NCBI GenBank assembly: GCA_023078685.1
Contig: JALGAS010000001.1
Coordinates: forward strand, 1,984,001 to 2,048,000
DNA from: Neopestalotiopsis rosae
Lineage: Eukaryota; Ascomycota; Sordariomycetes; Amphisphaeriales; Sporocadaceae
Length of the DNA: 64,000 nt
Direction of reading: 5' to 3'
The position numbers were made by a program, and so were the translations under genes. Numbering within the stretch: the first letter of the stretch is position 1; the number at the start of each line of letters is the position of its first letter. Below are positions 39,720 through 50,744 of the stretch, one piece after another. The notes beneath the pieces are model-generated. The model made no database searches. It was not told where the DNA came from and saw nothing but the letters and a program-made list of their open reading frames with translations.

Positions 39720-40519
39720 ATGCCATCCATCAACTTTGAAGACAAGAAAAGCAGTGCTTCTCGAACGAGAGAAGAATATGTTAGCTACGGAGAGTCAGGG
39801 TGAGCTCTTTATTCCCCTTGGCTGTGTAGCGACTGACACCCATTAGCGCTGACCCAAGCACGATTGTTACGAGTTCACGGCATGAAGAGGTCGACGAGGA
39901 CTTGGACTCCGAATTAGAGCCCGACGGACCGTTTCCATCCATCGCAGCCATGATTGAAAAGATATTCAGATCCCGCAACGGTAACGCAGTTTCCCCTCAC
40001 GCTTGCGAATGCTTACTTATTCGTTAAGCTGGCATCCCTCCGCCGAATGAAAGACCTATATTAGCCCCCGAAACACCTGTTTGTACGGCACAGACTTTAG
40101 ATGCGGAGGGCGACGACGAACTATTCGCAAATCTTGCACAAGTATGCACATTTTCACTCCTCCCGGATATAACTTGCGTTTAGTCTAACTGTCGATAGAC
40201 CAGAAACAGCCGTCTGTCCTCGGGGAGTTCCACCTCGATAGCGAGTTCAACTCGGTACTGGCCGTATATGTTGAGCAATTTTGAGACCGAAGAGCACGTC
40301 TCGTCAAAATCACCATTGCCAAGAGACAGTAGAGTCGTCACGCAAACATGTAGAACAGCAACCAGGATGGTGCGGAGTCGAAGTGTAAACCGGGTCCGAA
40401 AATCGTCAAGAATTGCTGCCATGAGAGGCTCGGAATCAGCTAGTCCGTATGTTTTCCGCATTGGGACTAGACAATCGAAGCGCATAGCTTCCCGGAACAG
40501 AGATATCATCAAATACTAA
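39720..40519 (+). CDS. uncharacterised basic protein, four exons, 215 aa
   Basis: Exons 39720-39799, 39847-39980, 40029-40141, 40199-40519. The introns (47, 48, 57 nt; GTGAGC/TTAG, GTAACG/TAAG, GTATGC/ATAG) all keep frame, which is strong support. Exon 2 is acidic (EEVDEDLDSELEPDGPFPSI). Exon 4 is Ser/Arg-rich with two related basic motifs, RKSSRIAAMR and RQSKRIASRN, near the C-terminus. No known domain. The neighbour at 41630 has a comparable RRTSERLKAK motif. A nuclear, DNA- or chromatin-associated protein is a reasonable guess from charge pattern only. A competing 110-codon frame lies opposite exon 4 and is judged a shadow. Confidence 0.55.
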
Positions 40520-40954
40520 AACTTGGGAGGCACTGACAAGCTGGCGTAAGGCACATGTATTTCCCGTATACCTTTTGCTGCAACGGTGTGGAAATCCCAT
40601 AGTCTACCGAAACGAAAGAAACACGATTCTGGAAACTCTTTTCTGCAATATTTCACAATTTAGTTCCGTTGACGAATGATCGTACTGCAAGTTTGCTTCT
40701 TTCGGTTTCAAGAGTCCATCGTCAAGAAAAACATAGTGGTCTATAACTAAAGTCCTTCTCGGGGTCGTCTTTCGCTTTCAAGATTCATGAGTGCATTGAG
40801 TTCTGCATTGGATAGCTATATATTTGCAATTGAGAAAACAGTTTTCTTGTGATAAAACATGGAACAGCTTCCATGACTAAATGAGAATGCTCTGTCAATA
40901 CGAGCCGACATTGTATGTCCAGGTACAATGATTCCGGATCAGCTATAGTCCATT

Positions 40955-41173
40955 TCACTTGGCTTTGCTAACAGCAATCTTGAGGCTCTCTATTCCCTCC
41001 TGAATCTGGTTGAGCGCTGCAATGATCTGGACTACGTTCTGGGATGGCTCGTCATTGCTGTCATTTCGAAAGGAAGAGAGGCTCTGTCCAACATGCCCGA
41101 ACGATGTCATATCGTTTTGTTTAGTATTGTTGCCGTTGTCGTTGTCGTCGGCCAATGCCTTCCTACGCCACAT
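40955..41173 (-). CDS. possible 3' exon of an unrecognised gene
   Basis: Reads DNDNGNNTKQNDMTSFGHVG, QSLSSFRNDSNDEPSQNVVQ and IIAALNQIQEGIESLKIAVS, ending KAK. The amphipathic final helix looks like real coding sequence. The upstream frame has a stop before RWFSGDMWRRKALA, so an intron would be required; a start exon (MNSSYLSYYTDNYCQH, about 41295-41220) is possible but the splice does not resolve cleanly. Confidence 0.3.
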   Translation of the reverse strand: MWRRKALADDNDNGNNTKQNDMTSFGHVGQSLSSFRNDSNDEPSQNVVQIIAALNQIQEGIESLKIAVSKAK

Positions 41174-41629
41174 ATCACCGCTGAACCATCTGAGCCCACT
41201 GTCTCAGGCTCTGCGACGCCTGCATCCGAAGTTCCGTCCGGTTCGTCCGATGCTGGCAATAATTATCAGTATAATAACTTAGGTAACTGCTATTCATTGT
41301 TACTCACTATAAGAAGTCAGTGTGTCTGGCGAAGGGCATAGAGAACGTTTACGTCGTGTCCTTATTCTACCTCGAAAGGCCATGTTACGTGTGTTCAGAG
41401 AGTTTTGGTGAGGAACTAACAGTTGTCAAGAGTGAAAGCGTGCTGAGCAAGACGGGGAATGTGAAATATATGTGTGTAGAGGCTTCACAAGCTCCACAAC
41501 GCGTAGAAGTTGAGGCCCAGTAGATTATTTCGTGGGGTTAGATTTGGAGCTAGGCATGGTTGACAATCATGTTCATGATCCAAAATAGACGCCGCACGAT
41601 TCATTGATGCGATACATCGCGACAATGGG

Positions 41630-42312
41630 ATGGGCCAAATTGGTACCAACACGGAAGGGTATCCCAACACAGCACCAGATTCCAAGGAACTAGTAAGCAA
41701 GGGTTTCATACCAAGAACGATGTGAATCGTTGACCATTGGACAGTTCGAAGGTTTGCATTGCGATGACTATCAGCAAACTATCTGGAAGAAGCGTCCAGG
41801 ACTCTCACACAACCAGCCAACCTCGAAAAGGAGGCGTCTGCTGCAAGAGCCCTCATTTGTCAGTCGAAAGACAGCAGCCGAAACAAGACCACGACGTACC
41901 TCCGAAAGATTGAAGGCAAAGGAGAAGGCATGTGGTTCCACCGGGGTCACCAGCGATGTTCAAGGTTTGTCTCCCTAGTCACCTTACCTCAACCACCTCA
42001 GCTCTGTCAGAATAGCCTAAGAGATCTAACTTGAACGAAATCGAAGCCAGCACCGATATGGATCGTTCAGTTAGTCCCGAAACCACAGAAACGGAGGACA
42101 GTGGATCAACAAAACCTCTTCATGCCTTGATGCAACCACTAGGAGTTAGTGACCGGTCGCGGCCAGTACCAGGCGAGGATTACATAACGCATGAACTCAC
42201 TGTGCAACGACGTGTTAAGTTACGAAGTCGTAGGTGCAAATTGATAAAATTGCTCCTAGAACTTATTTCGAAATTTGAGAGGGAGGGAAGCCCAAGCTAC
42301 AGAAGTATATAG
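41630..42312 (+). CDS. uncharacterised basic protein, probably three exons, ~190 aa
   Basis: Exons 41630-41692 and 41745 to about 41957, joined by a clear 52-nt intron (GTAAGC ... GGACAG): TAPDSKEL|FEGLHCDDYQQ. A third exon, 42016-42312, would be reached from GTTCAA (41958) to ATAG (42015), which is weaker. The middle part has PTSKRRRLLQEPS and TRPRRTSERLKAKEKA, basic NLS-like motifs similar in type to those of the 39720-40519 gene. The last exon carries SPETTETEDSGSTKP and a basic helix VKLRSRRCKLIKLLLELISK. No known family. The two neighbours may be diverged paralogues. Confidence 0.45.
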
Positions 42313-42486
42313 TCACTGGATTACCTCATGAATGGACTTTGACAACCCTGTCTATCAGGTAGAGAAGATCAAATAAAGACAAACAAAGAATTCAATTTCT
42401 GGTGCCGTAAGCTGCTGAGACTGTTCTTGTTCTGTCGCCTATCTAGACCTAGCACTGTGCGACGTGATGATTACCATATAGTTCTA

Positions 42487-43672
42487 CAGAGTGTCTTGCC
42501 TACGCGATTCAAAATGAAAATCGTAGACAACCCGAAACATAGACGAAAAGGGGCGTTATTATAATATAGGCCTTTGCGCCGCCCAATATCTACTACAGTA
42601 TTCACTGACACTGTTCTTGGTGTAAGAGTGACGTCCAATAGTGAAGCAGAAGCCGGTTGTATGCGCCCAAGTTATCCTCAGCTTCCCACGTTGGGCAGCG
42701 GTACTCGGTCCACCTCACGGCGTAGAATAATCGGCCATCATCGAACTCATAATGTCCAATTATGGCTTCGACATCGTGTTCAAGACAGTAATTGGTGGTG
42801 GGCCGTTGGTGGATGTCTTGCCAGACCGACAGATCTGTACCTGTACGATGAACCCACAACAGTTCATCGCTTGAATGCCAGAACGGGTCTTGGTTCCGAG
42901 CAAGGATGCCATATAAAACCGTGTCGGGCAATTTGTATGTGCACAAAGCATGGGATACAACCACATGGTTCGACCAGGTAGCTCCGACTTTTTCGCCTCG
43001 CTGCACGTGATCGGTTGTTGTCGAAGAAGCCATTTAGAATGCTTTGAAATTGGGTGAAGTCTGGGGGACAAGGTCTTAGATGCTCGAAAGAAATCGAGAT
43101 CTAAGTATATGCGATAGACTGAACAATACTCACAGTGCAGTGTGTGTGCTATATATAGTACTGTATGCAGTACATACTTATATATGATTGAAACACGATG
43201 AAATTCCTCACCCATTACAGTTCCCTAACAATCGCCAAATATCGCTTCTCAGACATACAAAAATCACCTATGATTATGGATACACGCGCAGGCGTCGTTA
43301 TGCGCCCCGATGATCACGTCATTATCCGTTAATGGAATTTCTGGCAAACATATATATGAGTAATGTCAGAGTGAAGTGCACCATGAACAACCGTCTTCCT
43401 TGTGCATATAGTGGTTACGAAAGATGACATATTCCTCGCCTATCATGGAACACAACGACACAATAATTACGCCCAATGTTTCGTACTTTTCAACTGCTAT
43501 ACTGAGCGACGACAACAATCAAAATGCTGTCATTGGATTACTCATAGGGCTGGTGGTTGGGGTCGCAGCCCTCGTGCTCCTAGTTGGCACATGTTTCGTT
43601 CTTTACCTTCTTGATAAATTACGATCTCGCAGCGGCCCTAGGCGGCCCAGAACTGCCTCTCCGGGATTCCCC
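42487..43672. repeat. segmental duplication copy B (partner 8948-10070)
   Basis: Direct repeat of the chromodomain/membrane-protein block. The left edge is CGCGATTCAAAATGAAAATCG; the right edge is just after GCGGCCCTAGGCGGCCCAGA. There is no 17-bp array at the left edge here, unlike copy A. Confidence 0.9.
42602..43033 (-). CDS. chromodomain protein, 143 aa (copy B)
   Basis: Paralogue of 9054-9482, starting MASSTTTDHVQRGEKV. The chromodomain is intact: HDVEAIIGHYEF, LFYAVRWTEYRCPTWEAEDN. About a dozen replacements relative to copy A, several of them in the chromodomain (Y to H, I to V, S to R, E to D), while the aromatic cage positions W and Y are kept except that the Tyr of copy A's EYDIEA is His here. 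That may alter methyl-lysine binding. Both copies remain open, which suggests both are or were recently under constraint. Confidence 0.8.
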   Translation of the reverse strand: MASSTTTDHVQRGEKVGATWSNHVVVSHALCTYKLPDTVLYGILARNQDPFWHSSDELLWVHRTGTDLSVWQDIHQRPTTNYCLEHDVEAIIGHYEFDDGRLFYAVRWTEYRCPTWEAEDNLGAYNRLLLHYWTSLLHQEQCQ

Positions 43673-43675
43673 TAA
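43424..43675 (+). pseudogene. truncated membrane-protein gene (copy B of 9839)
   Basis: Reads MTYSSPIMEHND ... LLIGLVVGVAALVLLVGTC ... LDKLRSRSGPRRPRTASPGF then TAA. The transmembrane helix is intact, but a frameshift just after the basic patch and then loss of homology remove the Pro/Ser-rich tail. It could still make an 83-aa membrane peptide. Confidence 0.7.
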
Positions 43676-43701
43676 TGAAAAATTATACCAGCATCATAGC
43701 C

Positions 43702-44706
43702 CTAGATACACAAACTAACACACATTGTCAACTTATCCGCCTGTCCTACATCTTTGGCCGCTACGACAGTAGAGGTCTTGGAGCCTTTCAAATCTGAAGC
43801 TCTATATGTCATTGTTGTATCGGTGCGGCTTGTTTCTGTTGAGACACGATGATCTGCTGAATCGGAGGTCAAAAGCTCGTTCGCCATAGGTCCCGTTGCG
43901 AATTGATGACTGATCCTGTCGTACGTGAGCCACTTATTGCTGCGAGTTGCCATGCGACAGGCCAGCCAGAGGATACGTTCAATCCTTTCTTTCTTCGTTG
44001 ACGGTGTCTCTCTGTATCTCTCATCATTATCTATCTTGTCATTTCGGAAGAAATTCACAGGATAGTACTTTTCGGCCCAGGGCAACCCTTTCATCGCGAA
44101 ATCTTCCGGAAATGGTCGTGAGACCTCGTCTCCATGTCGCGGAAATTCGTTGCTATGAATGTGCTCGTACTTGATATACGAAGAGATGAGGTAATTCAAC
44201 AATAAAAGTGCCGAGCTCCAATGAAATCCCGTCCCATTCAGTCGCATGGCTGATGGAAAATACAGCAGGAAATTCATAAAAACAAGGACCGTGTGGAAAT
44301 AAGGAAGAATCTGTGGATCAGCGAGTCGTCGAAGGACTACCTCTTGCGTCCTTGAGGCCAAGATCAATGCCTTTTCGAAAACCTCTGGCGGGTTGTCGGG
44401 TTCTTTCTTGTCAACTTCAGCAACCCCGGTTCTCTGTGGCGGGCAGGCGGTAGGGTTCCCAAGGGTGCCTCCCTTCCAACAGGACAGAATGGCACAACTG
44501 TTTGAAATGCCAATGTAGTACCCCTCCTCCATCCAACGACTGGTGCTATAGATGTGGACGTCCAAATTCTGCAAGAATTGGTCGACTGCCGCGAGAAAGT
44601 TTTCTTGACAATCGCCGCTGAAGAGGATTCCTTGTGCCTCGACAAAAGATAAGTCGACTCGCGAAAGACTAGTTTCCTGCCCCAGTTCGTTCAAAACGGG
44701 ATCCAC
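43702..44706 (-). pseudogene. Est1-type DNA/RNA-binding domain protein, N-terminally truncated
   Basis: A frame of 335 codons without an ATG at its 5' limit, because the 17-18 bp array begins exactly there (44700). The segment GFHWSSALLLLNYLISSYIK, then RPFPEDFAMKGLPWAEKYYP, FFRNDKIDNDERYRE and KERIERILWLACRMA matches the fungal Est1/SMG7-type DNA/RNA-binding region ('LPED..mrG..w...y.P..wF....i.dDEr..E.......R.eRiLwL..ria'). Family proteins are usually 600-900 aa with an N-terminal 14-3-3-like TPR part, missing here. The element insertion is therefore likely to have cut the gene. The remaining frame is otherwise intact, so the event may be recent. Confidence 0.65.
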
Positions 44707-45290
44707 ACAGAACAGTATTCAAACAGAGAACAGTATCCAACCACAGAACAGTATTCAAACACAGAAGAGTAGCCCAGCATGGAAGAGTAGCCCAGCACAG
44801 AACAGTATCCTAGAAGAGTATCCACACGTCGAAGCGTACCCCAGCACAGAAAAGTTTTCCAATGCAGAAGAAGAGTAGCCCAGCATGGAACAATACCTGT
44901 CACAGAATATGATCCCAACACAGTAGAGTATCTCGACAACAACTACTCCGCCTCCAACAGTCTAGAACGAATATCCTTCCGAGATACCACGATTGAATAG
45001 AACGTAATGATCATTTCAGAGTGGCACAATCTCGACGTAGTATTCTGTCCTGTTTATCTGGGCTACTATTCTGTGGTGGGACATACTTCTGTGGTCACTG
45101 GTAGGACACTATTCTGTGTCTCTTCTGTGTGAATACTCTTCTGTGCCGCAGGTACTTTGCTGTAATGGGATACTGTTTTGTGATGGATACTGTTCTGTGT
45201 TAGGATATTGTTTCGTATTATGATACTCTTCTGTGCTACAGATAACAAGGATTCTTTTCCGAATTGTGGGTATATTGTGGCAATGGAGAG
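44700..45290. mobile_element. foldback-like element, complete-looking copy
   Basis: The left arm 44703-44935 has ACAGAACAGTATTCAAAC-type units. The core, about 44935-45055, contains CAACTACTCCGCCTCCAAC and GAGTGGCACAATCTCGACG, which is the reverse complement of the core at 8560-8690. The right arm 45055-45235 has TACTCTTCTGTGCCGCAGG-type units, followed by the end block CTACAGATAACAAGGATTC and TTTTCCGAATTGTGGG. Arms are inverted and no protein is encoded. It directly abuts the truncated Est1-type gene. Confidence 0.65.
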
Positions 45291-45479
45291 CACAGTTTCC
45301 TAACCCGGAGTCCACTCCCTTTTCAACTGCCTAGAACATGGAGAAACAAATCTGGTAACTGCTAGAGCTGAGCTCGACCCAATGCGCTGCATGTCAAAAT
45401 GACATCGGGGGCCAAAATGTCCACAAGTACGCGAGAACAATTAACGAACTCGTGAAGCCCAAGGTGTTTCTTAGTAGCG

Positions 45480-46100
45480 CCCATCTTATGTATATCAGTT
45501 CTAGTAGAAAGTCGAGATCCAGGATCAGTCACTTCCTAGTATCTTTTGGATGGATCGTACATCCAATTCCGGACTTTGACTGCATCTTCATACAGATTGC
45601 ATTAGTCGGCCCTTCTTATAGCTATGTTTGTTTCTGTCTTAAAATGAAGATATGGATCTTGGCTGTCATAAATAGTGGGCTAGGGATATCTAAGATGTAT
45701 TGCTTCTTGCCTCCATTTCTACAATTGGAGCACCACGATCACATAGTAGTCCCACTTCATGCTGCAAATCCAGTTTCTTTCTCACATACTCTTTAAAACA
45801 ACAGCCACAAAAGGCTCGAGCCAAAGGGTACCCACATCCCTCGACTTCATAAATAAGCCATCTTTCCCAGCACTTTATCGCACAGTAAAGGCCAAAACTG
45901 ACATGCACAAATATGCCGAACTGCGAGAATATAATCAGCATTGACAATCCTTTCGAAAGACGTCGCTCACCTCTGCATCCTGCCGTGTCAGACATCGAGA
46001 TCTGCGGCCTCGGAGGATCGACAACTGCTTTTGATACATCAATCGTTCACATACACAATAAGAATTGTGTCCCGAGCTTTCTGGTATGCAATGGAAGTTA
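45480..46100 (+). pseudogene. decayed copy of the small coiled-coil gene and its upstream region
   Basis: The reading from 45913, NCENIISIDNPFERRRSPLH and SDIEICGLGGSTTAFDTSIV, aligns with the 28821-29168 protein, then diverges before its coiled coil. The upstream part (45540-45700) matches 29370-29560 in reverse orientation. Confidence 0.65.
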
Positions 46101-46781
46101 GTACCAGCGAGCCTAAGTATCCACAAAAGCTGACAGTTCTCGATATAGAGCAAGTCAGCAAAACCAACACAGCGTCAGCATCAGACAAACACATTGGGAG
46201 AAGTTCCAGGTACAGAATTCAAAAGCCGGTTTCGTTACAGACTGTTAGGCTCATACACAGCGCCTGAGACTTTAATATATGAGGCTCCTAGATAACATAA
46301 GAGCTTAATCACAACCATTCAACTTGAGATATGTTGTCTATTGCGGCTTTCAGATTTCTAATAGGTCCTAAGCTTTATAGCCGTAACATAGTTAAGGGCT
46401 GAAAAGTTCCTTTACTATGAAAAGATCTCCATTTTAATTCTATTTGTTGGGTCACCAATCAAGACAAGACGCCAAAACATTCTTCATTATACATAGTGTC
46501 TCCCAAAAAAAGAAGAAGAAGAAGAAAAGAGTACTGATTACATACAATATGACAGGCCAAATACCTGGCAACATTGCCTATTACCTAAGTTTGCACCGAG
46601 GACTATAGAGTCCGTTGTAAGTGATTGTAAGTGATTAGCAAGCTCGCTCATATGTACCAAGCATACAGTGGTGAATGATTGTCACGAATTTTTATACAGG
46701 TGTGGCACCCTCACCAAACCCTCACCAAGGACTGAAATATTTGGGATCTCAAGTCTAAGCCCCTATGTATTCTTCTAACAC
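46101..46781. other. intergenic, no convincing gene
   Basis: Downstream flank of the Zn2Cys6 regulator. It holds a purine tract (AAAAAAAGAAGAAGAAGAAG, about 46504-46526). Confidence 0.5.
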
Positions 46782-48530
46782 TCAGATAAACCACGGAGTC
46801 GCTATATTGAGATTAACCACGTCCCACCATTTCGGGTTGAGTGGTCGTCTAGTTTTAGCATACATATCCTGTTGCTTCCAAAATACTTCGACGATGTCGC
46901 GAAGAATCCTGATGTTTCCAATGTGGAGTTCACTGTCCATCCTATCTAGGGCCTCCAGCACATCAATTCGTTGTTCATCGGTGTCAGCTTCGCAAGCAAG
47001 CACGAACAGTGGCCAAGGGCAGGTGCAGACATCGAGAGACCTCAGGAATTCAAAGCCCTGTTGTAGATACATTGGCCTAAGTTCGTGGACTGAGACGGTG
47101 TTATGAGCCCTTTGCAGGTACAAGAAAGTCGCAACCCGATACAGTTCGGCGGTGCTGAGAATCATTGTGCATTTGTGCGGACCCAGTTGAAGGGCGTAGC
47201 TGTGGTCTATCTTCTGCTCCAGCTTCGCGAGTTTACTTTCGATGCAGTATACTTCATCGTTAAGACGAGATTTCTTTTCTGCTGAGAACTCATCGTCTTC
47301 AGTGTGCAGCTGTCGTACACGGATTCCGTTGATGTAGCTCATGACCTCCATGACTTCAATAGAGCAGCCCAGAGAGCCGACGATCTATACATCTCACTCA
47401 GCGTCCAGAAAGAACTTGACGTATCACTTTGTTTTCCCTTACCACTGTCGGGTCGACATCTAAGTAACCTCTGACTTGCAGTGATAGCGGTCCATTTGGA
47501 TAGTATTGAGCTGGGTCGATGAATTCGCCGAGCACCTCGTGGTAGAGGAACCACGTATACAAAAAAGTGGACCTAGGGTATCCATACCGGAACGACATGA
47601 GTCTGTGCAATATGTTCTTAGCACCATTCAGATGAAGCAGCCAGTGACCCTCGGTCTCATCAAAGACCTAATAAATTTGTCAGTGTTGGGAGCGTCACCA
47701 TCACTCCGCTAATCCTTGGCCACTCACGTTGTATACGCAGAGCATCATAGACGTCGCAAGGTGCGTCTCACTAATGCCCACAGAGTCGGTGGCCAATGAG
47801 GACGACAGGGACCGGAGCGCTTTCGCCTTGAAAGGTAATGCACCTTCAGATCCCCATAAGTGGAAGGCAGCCACAGAGTATATGGCGTTTCGTAGACCTT
47901 CCGAGGCCGAACCATATGGTGACATCGCCATGGGTAGGAGATCTTCGCGGAAGCCATTGTTGACGTCAATGGTCGAAATCATTCGCGACACTCTGTCGCG
48001 ATCTTCGCAATGTTCAGTTACTATGGCTTTTATAGTACCACTGGCGACTTCACTTACAATATTGTAGCAGCTGGGACTCGGTTTCCAGCAGGTTCGGGAT
48101 CATGGGAAGCACACGCCGAGGGTGAGGAGGAACATGAAGCAAGATAAGATGATGCAGCGTATCGCTATTTCTGATCCGCGCCAAGTCTTCGTAGGTGACG
48201 TTTATAAACTGCTTGCCATAGTATTTGGAATTTCTAGGACGTAATTGGGTGCTGTGGCCAGGCAGTTGACTTTTTCGGCGACGACCGTCGGGTTGGTCGG
48301 GCCATGCCAGCCTGATGCCGTACCCTAGACATTCCCGTCCTGTCCGCAGGCAATTGTTGCAGGCTGGAGTACCGCGATCGCAGCCAATTTTCCGTTCTGG
48401 GGGGAAATGTCAGCGCATATGCCCGGATGTCTGAGTGATGTGCCGCTGCTACTGCTGTTGTAGCTGCAAGCACAAGACTCGACTCACGTTTGCACGTCCA
48501 ACAACCCTGTGCGCGTCTTCCACTCTCCAT
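46782..48530 (-). CDS. Zn2Cys6 transcription factor with Fungal_trans_2 domain, 494 aa
   Basis: Five exons: 48530-48488, 48396-48058, 48002-47728, 47667-47443, 47384-46782; the introns (91, 55, 60, 58 nt) all keep frame. The binuclear cluster spans the first intron: CWTCK|QRKIGCDRGTPACNNC followed by LRTGRECLGYG, with C-x2-C-x6-C-x5-C-x2-C-x6-C spacing. A basic linker (PDGRRRKSQLPG) follows. The remainder matches the Fungal_trans_2 type (PF11951): FREDLLPMAMSPYGSASEG, AIYSVAAFHLWG, THLATSMMLCVYN, HWLLHLNGAKNIL, YTWFLYHEVLGEF, IVGSLGCSIEVMEVMSYING. This appears complete. Targets are unknown; the closest neighbours are a truncated gene copy and repeats, so no local regulon is evident. Confidence 0.9.
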
Positions 48531-48775
48531 ATCTACTCCCTCCTAGTGTCGGGGAGCAGCGCGGCGCCAGACGGAGGAGACAAGGGCGGCAAATGATGAT
48601 GAGAGTGGAGAGTTGCACTCAATCAATTCTTACTCAGCTACTTACTGGTGGTGATTGTGCTGCGGAAGGGCTCTGCAGCATGATCTTGGAAGAGAACTAG
48701 GCTGAGAAGGCTTTCGGGTTTTGTGACCTCCTGCTTCCACGAGGATTCATTATAGGCGTCAGGGAGGGGTTGACA

Positions 48776-49681
48776 TCGCGTATCGACATGTCTTGGGACG
48801 AGCGCTCCATGGACACTATTGTGCCCGGCATCCGTCATCCGACCCACGTTTTAGACATGCTTTACGCATGTACTCAAGAAGAGAAACAGGAGGCGCTCAA
48901 TGCCATGATGTTGCACGGTCTAGAGCGCGAGGAGGGGTTGGTGGCCGTCATGGAGAAGACAGGCAAGCGTTTGGCTGAAGAGCTCGGCTATCAGAAGATG
49001 GAAGACGTCCTTGGTCCTTTGAACGATGTAATCAAGGACTTTCAGGGTCAGACAGCTGCCGCCGCACGAACACTTATCTTAGGTGGAGGTCCTTTTACCG
49101 AAATGAGGCGCCTGCTGACAGAGACGGCGCTGGTTCCTGTTGCTATTGTGGCTATGGCCCGCACCTGGTTTGCCGACGTCAATATATTTCCCAACAACTA
49201 CAACGATCTGATGGACCTGGATGCTTCGATGGACACGGAAGATATCATTCGAAAAAAAGCCATCCCCACGTGGATCTTTCCGACAGAATGTGCAAAAGCC
49301 AAGGTGAAGGATAGGGAGGTTCTTCGTCCTTGCGCGCTAGACTTCTCCGATGACGACACCAAGCGCATTTTCCAGGAAGCTGGCGACATGGAATCGTACA
49401 CGCAGGCACGATCCTTTGCTGAAGAGACCAAGACGCTGGCCAAGGTGCACATGTTCGACGTCCTGATCGTTGTTACGCTAACCTATCCCCATGCTCTGTC
49501 ATATCGAAGCTCTGAGAGCTATTGGGGAGAAGTCGATAGAAAGCGGGTTATCAGGATCCGCGAAGTAGCCAACGGTCCCATCAATGTCTTTTATCCGGAC
49601 GCAGAGAAGCTGGCGGCCTTGAAGGACGATGCGATGAAGGAGATCAGCTATGTGCTCTCACCAGTCTCGTCCACGGCATGA
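48776..49681 (+). pseudogene. 5'-truncated second copy of the nucleoside-hydrolase-like gene
   Basis: Open from RIDMSWDERSMDTIVPG to the same stop as the 24735-26054 gene. The first ~137 codons, including the DPVDLDN motif, and the promoter are missing; the breakpoint is at about 48776. An internal ATG (MSWDERSMD) leaves a 301-residue frame. Replacements cluster near the C-terminal third (for example PYALEDRSCES becomes PHALSYRSSES). It is probably a pseudogene because the N-terminal nucleotide-fold strand is lost. Confidence 0.75.
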
Positions 49682-49901
49682 AGTATATTGTGTATCTGAC
49701 TCAGTCTGGCAGAAAGTCTTGGACCTCGATCAGCATGTTCCTAACAAGTATTAGCAGAGTCGTGGGCCATCTAAATAGAATAGTGAATGGAGGGAAAGTG
49801 GGTAGAGATCACAAGCGAAAGAAGTGAGTAGCTAGTTGTGCTCCGTTTTAGACTTATCAATTGACATTCAAATTGAGTAGGAACCAAGGGGGGAAAAAAG
49901 G

Positions 49902-49931
49902 AAAAAAAAAAAAAAAAAAAAAAAAAAAAAC
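49902..49931. repeat. poly-A tract within duplication copy B
   Basis: About 29 consecutive A after GGAAAAAAGG. The corresponding place in copy A has only six A, so the run expanded after duplication. Confidence 0.9.
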
Positions 49932-50259
49932 ACCACAGTAATTGTTCTAGTTTCTCTTTTCGTCGGCATATCTACAGACTTGTAGAATTCTTCTTAAGGA
50001 ACATCTGTTTTTAGATAGTAGAGACAACTTACACATCAAGACTTTGGTGCATTTCGATTGAGCCTCAAACTTTTGTGGGAGGACCGTCGTAAACACGCAG
50101 TTCCTCGCCTCCTGTGCCTAGAGCCCATTCTGCCCACCGACCGGGAATACACTGGACGCCTTGATGGAAGTAGAACTTCTTCTAGCCGACGAGGCAGTCG
50201 TAATCTGGTGGTCATGTATCCCTGCAAGCGATTGACTAGCTATCGCAATCAGTAGTTGG

Positions 50260-50400
50260 GCACATTGCAAGGGATGTACGGAGACCAATGCAGGACGAGA
50301 AAGGGGTTGAAACGGAAGGCGGAAGATGAGTTGGTAGCTGCTGTCGAAGAGTAATCTTTCGATGAGATAAAGCAGGTGTGAGGGACCATATTCTAAGATT
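50260..50400 (+). pseudogene. fragment of the coiled-coil family, stop-interrupted
   Basis: Encodes GTLQGMYGDQCRTRKGLKR and KAEDELVAAVEE followed by TAA in place of the TAT of the 26.7 kb copy, then FDEIKQV. Confidence 0.65.
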
Positions 50401-50744
50401 TTACAGCAGCACAGCAATGTACGCAGCGGGTGGGTAATGAAACTTTGAAATCTTTGGAATGATTAGAGATTTGACCCAAGGAGAAAATGCCGTGCTTCTT
50501 TTTATTCCTTCGCCCCGTTTTCCTCGTCTTTGCCTGCGCACGGTAAAATCTCTACTACATTCAAATATACTCGCAGACGAAATATCTGAAAAGCTAAATT
50601 TAAAACATCGTTGCCATGACAGGAGCACTGTGGAAGTGGTTGTAAGGCAATACGCGTGTTATGATGATATGCGTGATCAACCATAGCCATGCGCATCATA
50701 ATAGCTCTCTGGTGCGGCAAGTCGCATGTTCCAGCACAATCGAA

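Larger units (their letters stand above)
48776..50400. repeat. segmental duplication copy B (partner 25146-26780)
   Basis: Direct duplicate. Relative to copy A it has lost ~45 bp and gained a long A run at 49902-49931. It ends inside the coiled-coil fragment. Confidence 0.95.

Noticed and set aside
40180..40512. 110-codon minus-strand frame opposite exon 4 of the 39720 gene
   Set aside because: The plus-strand model has four exons with three introns that all keep frame; the minus frame lacks any such support.
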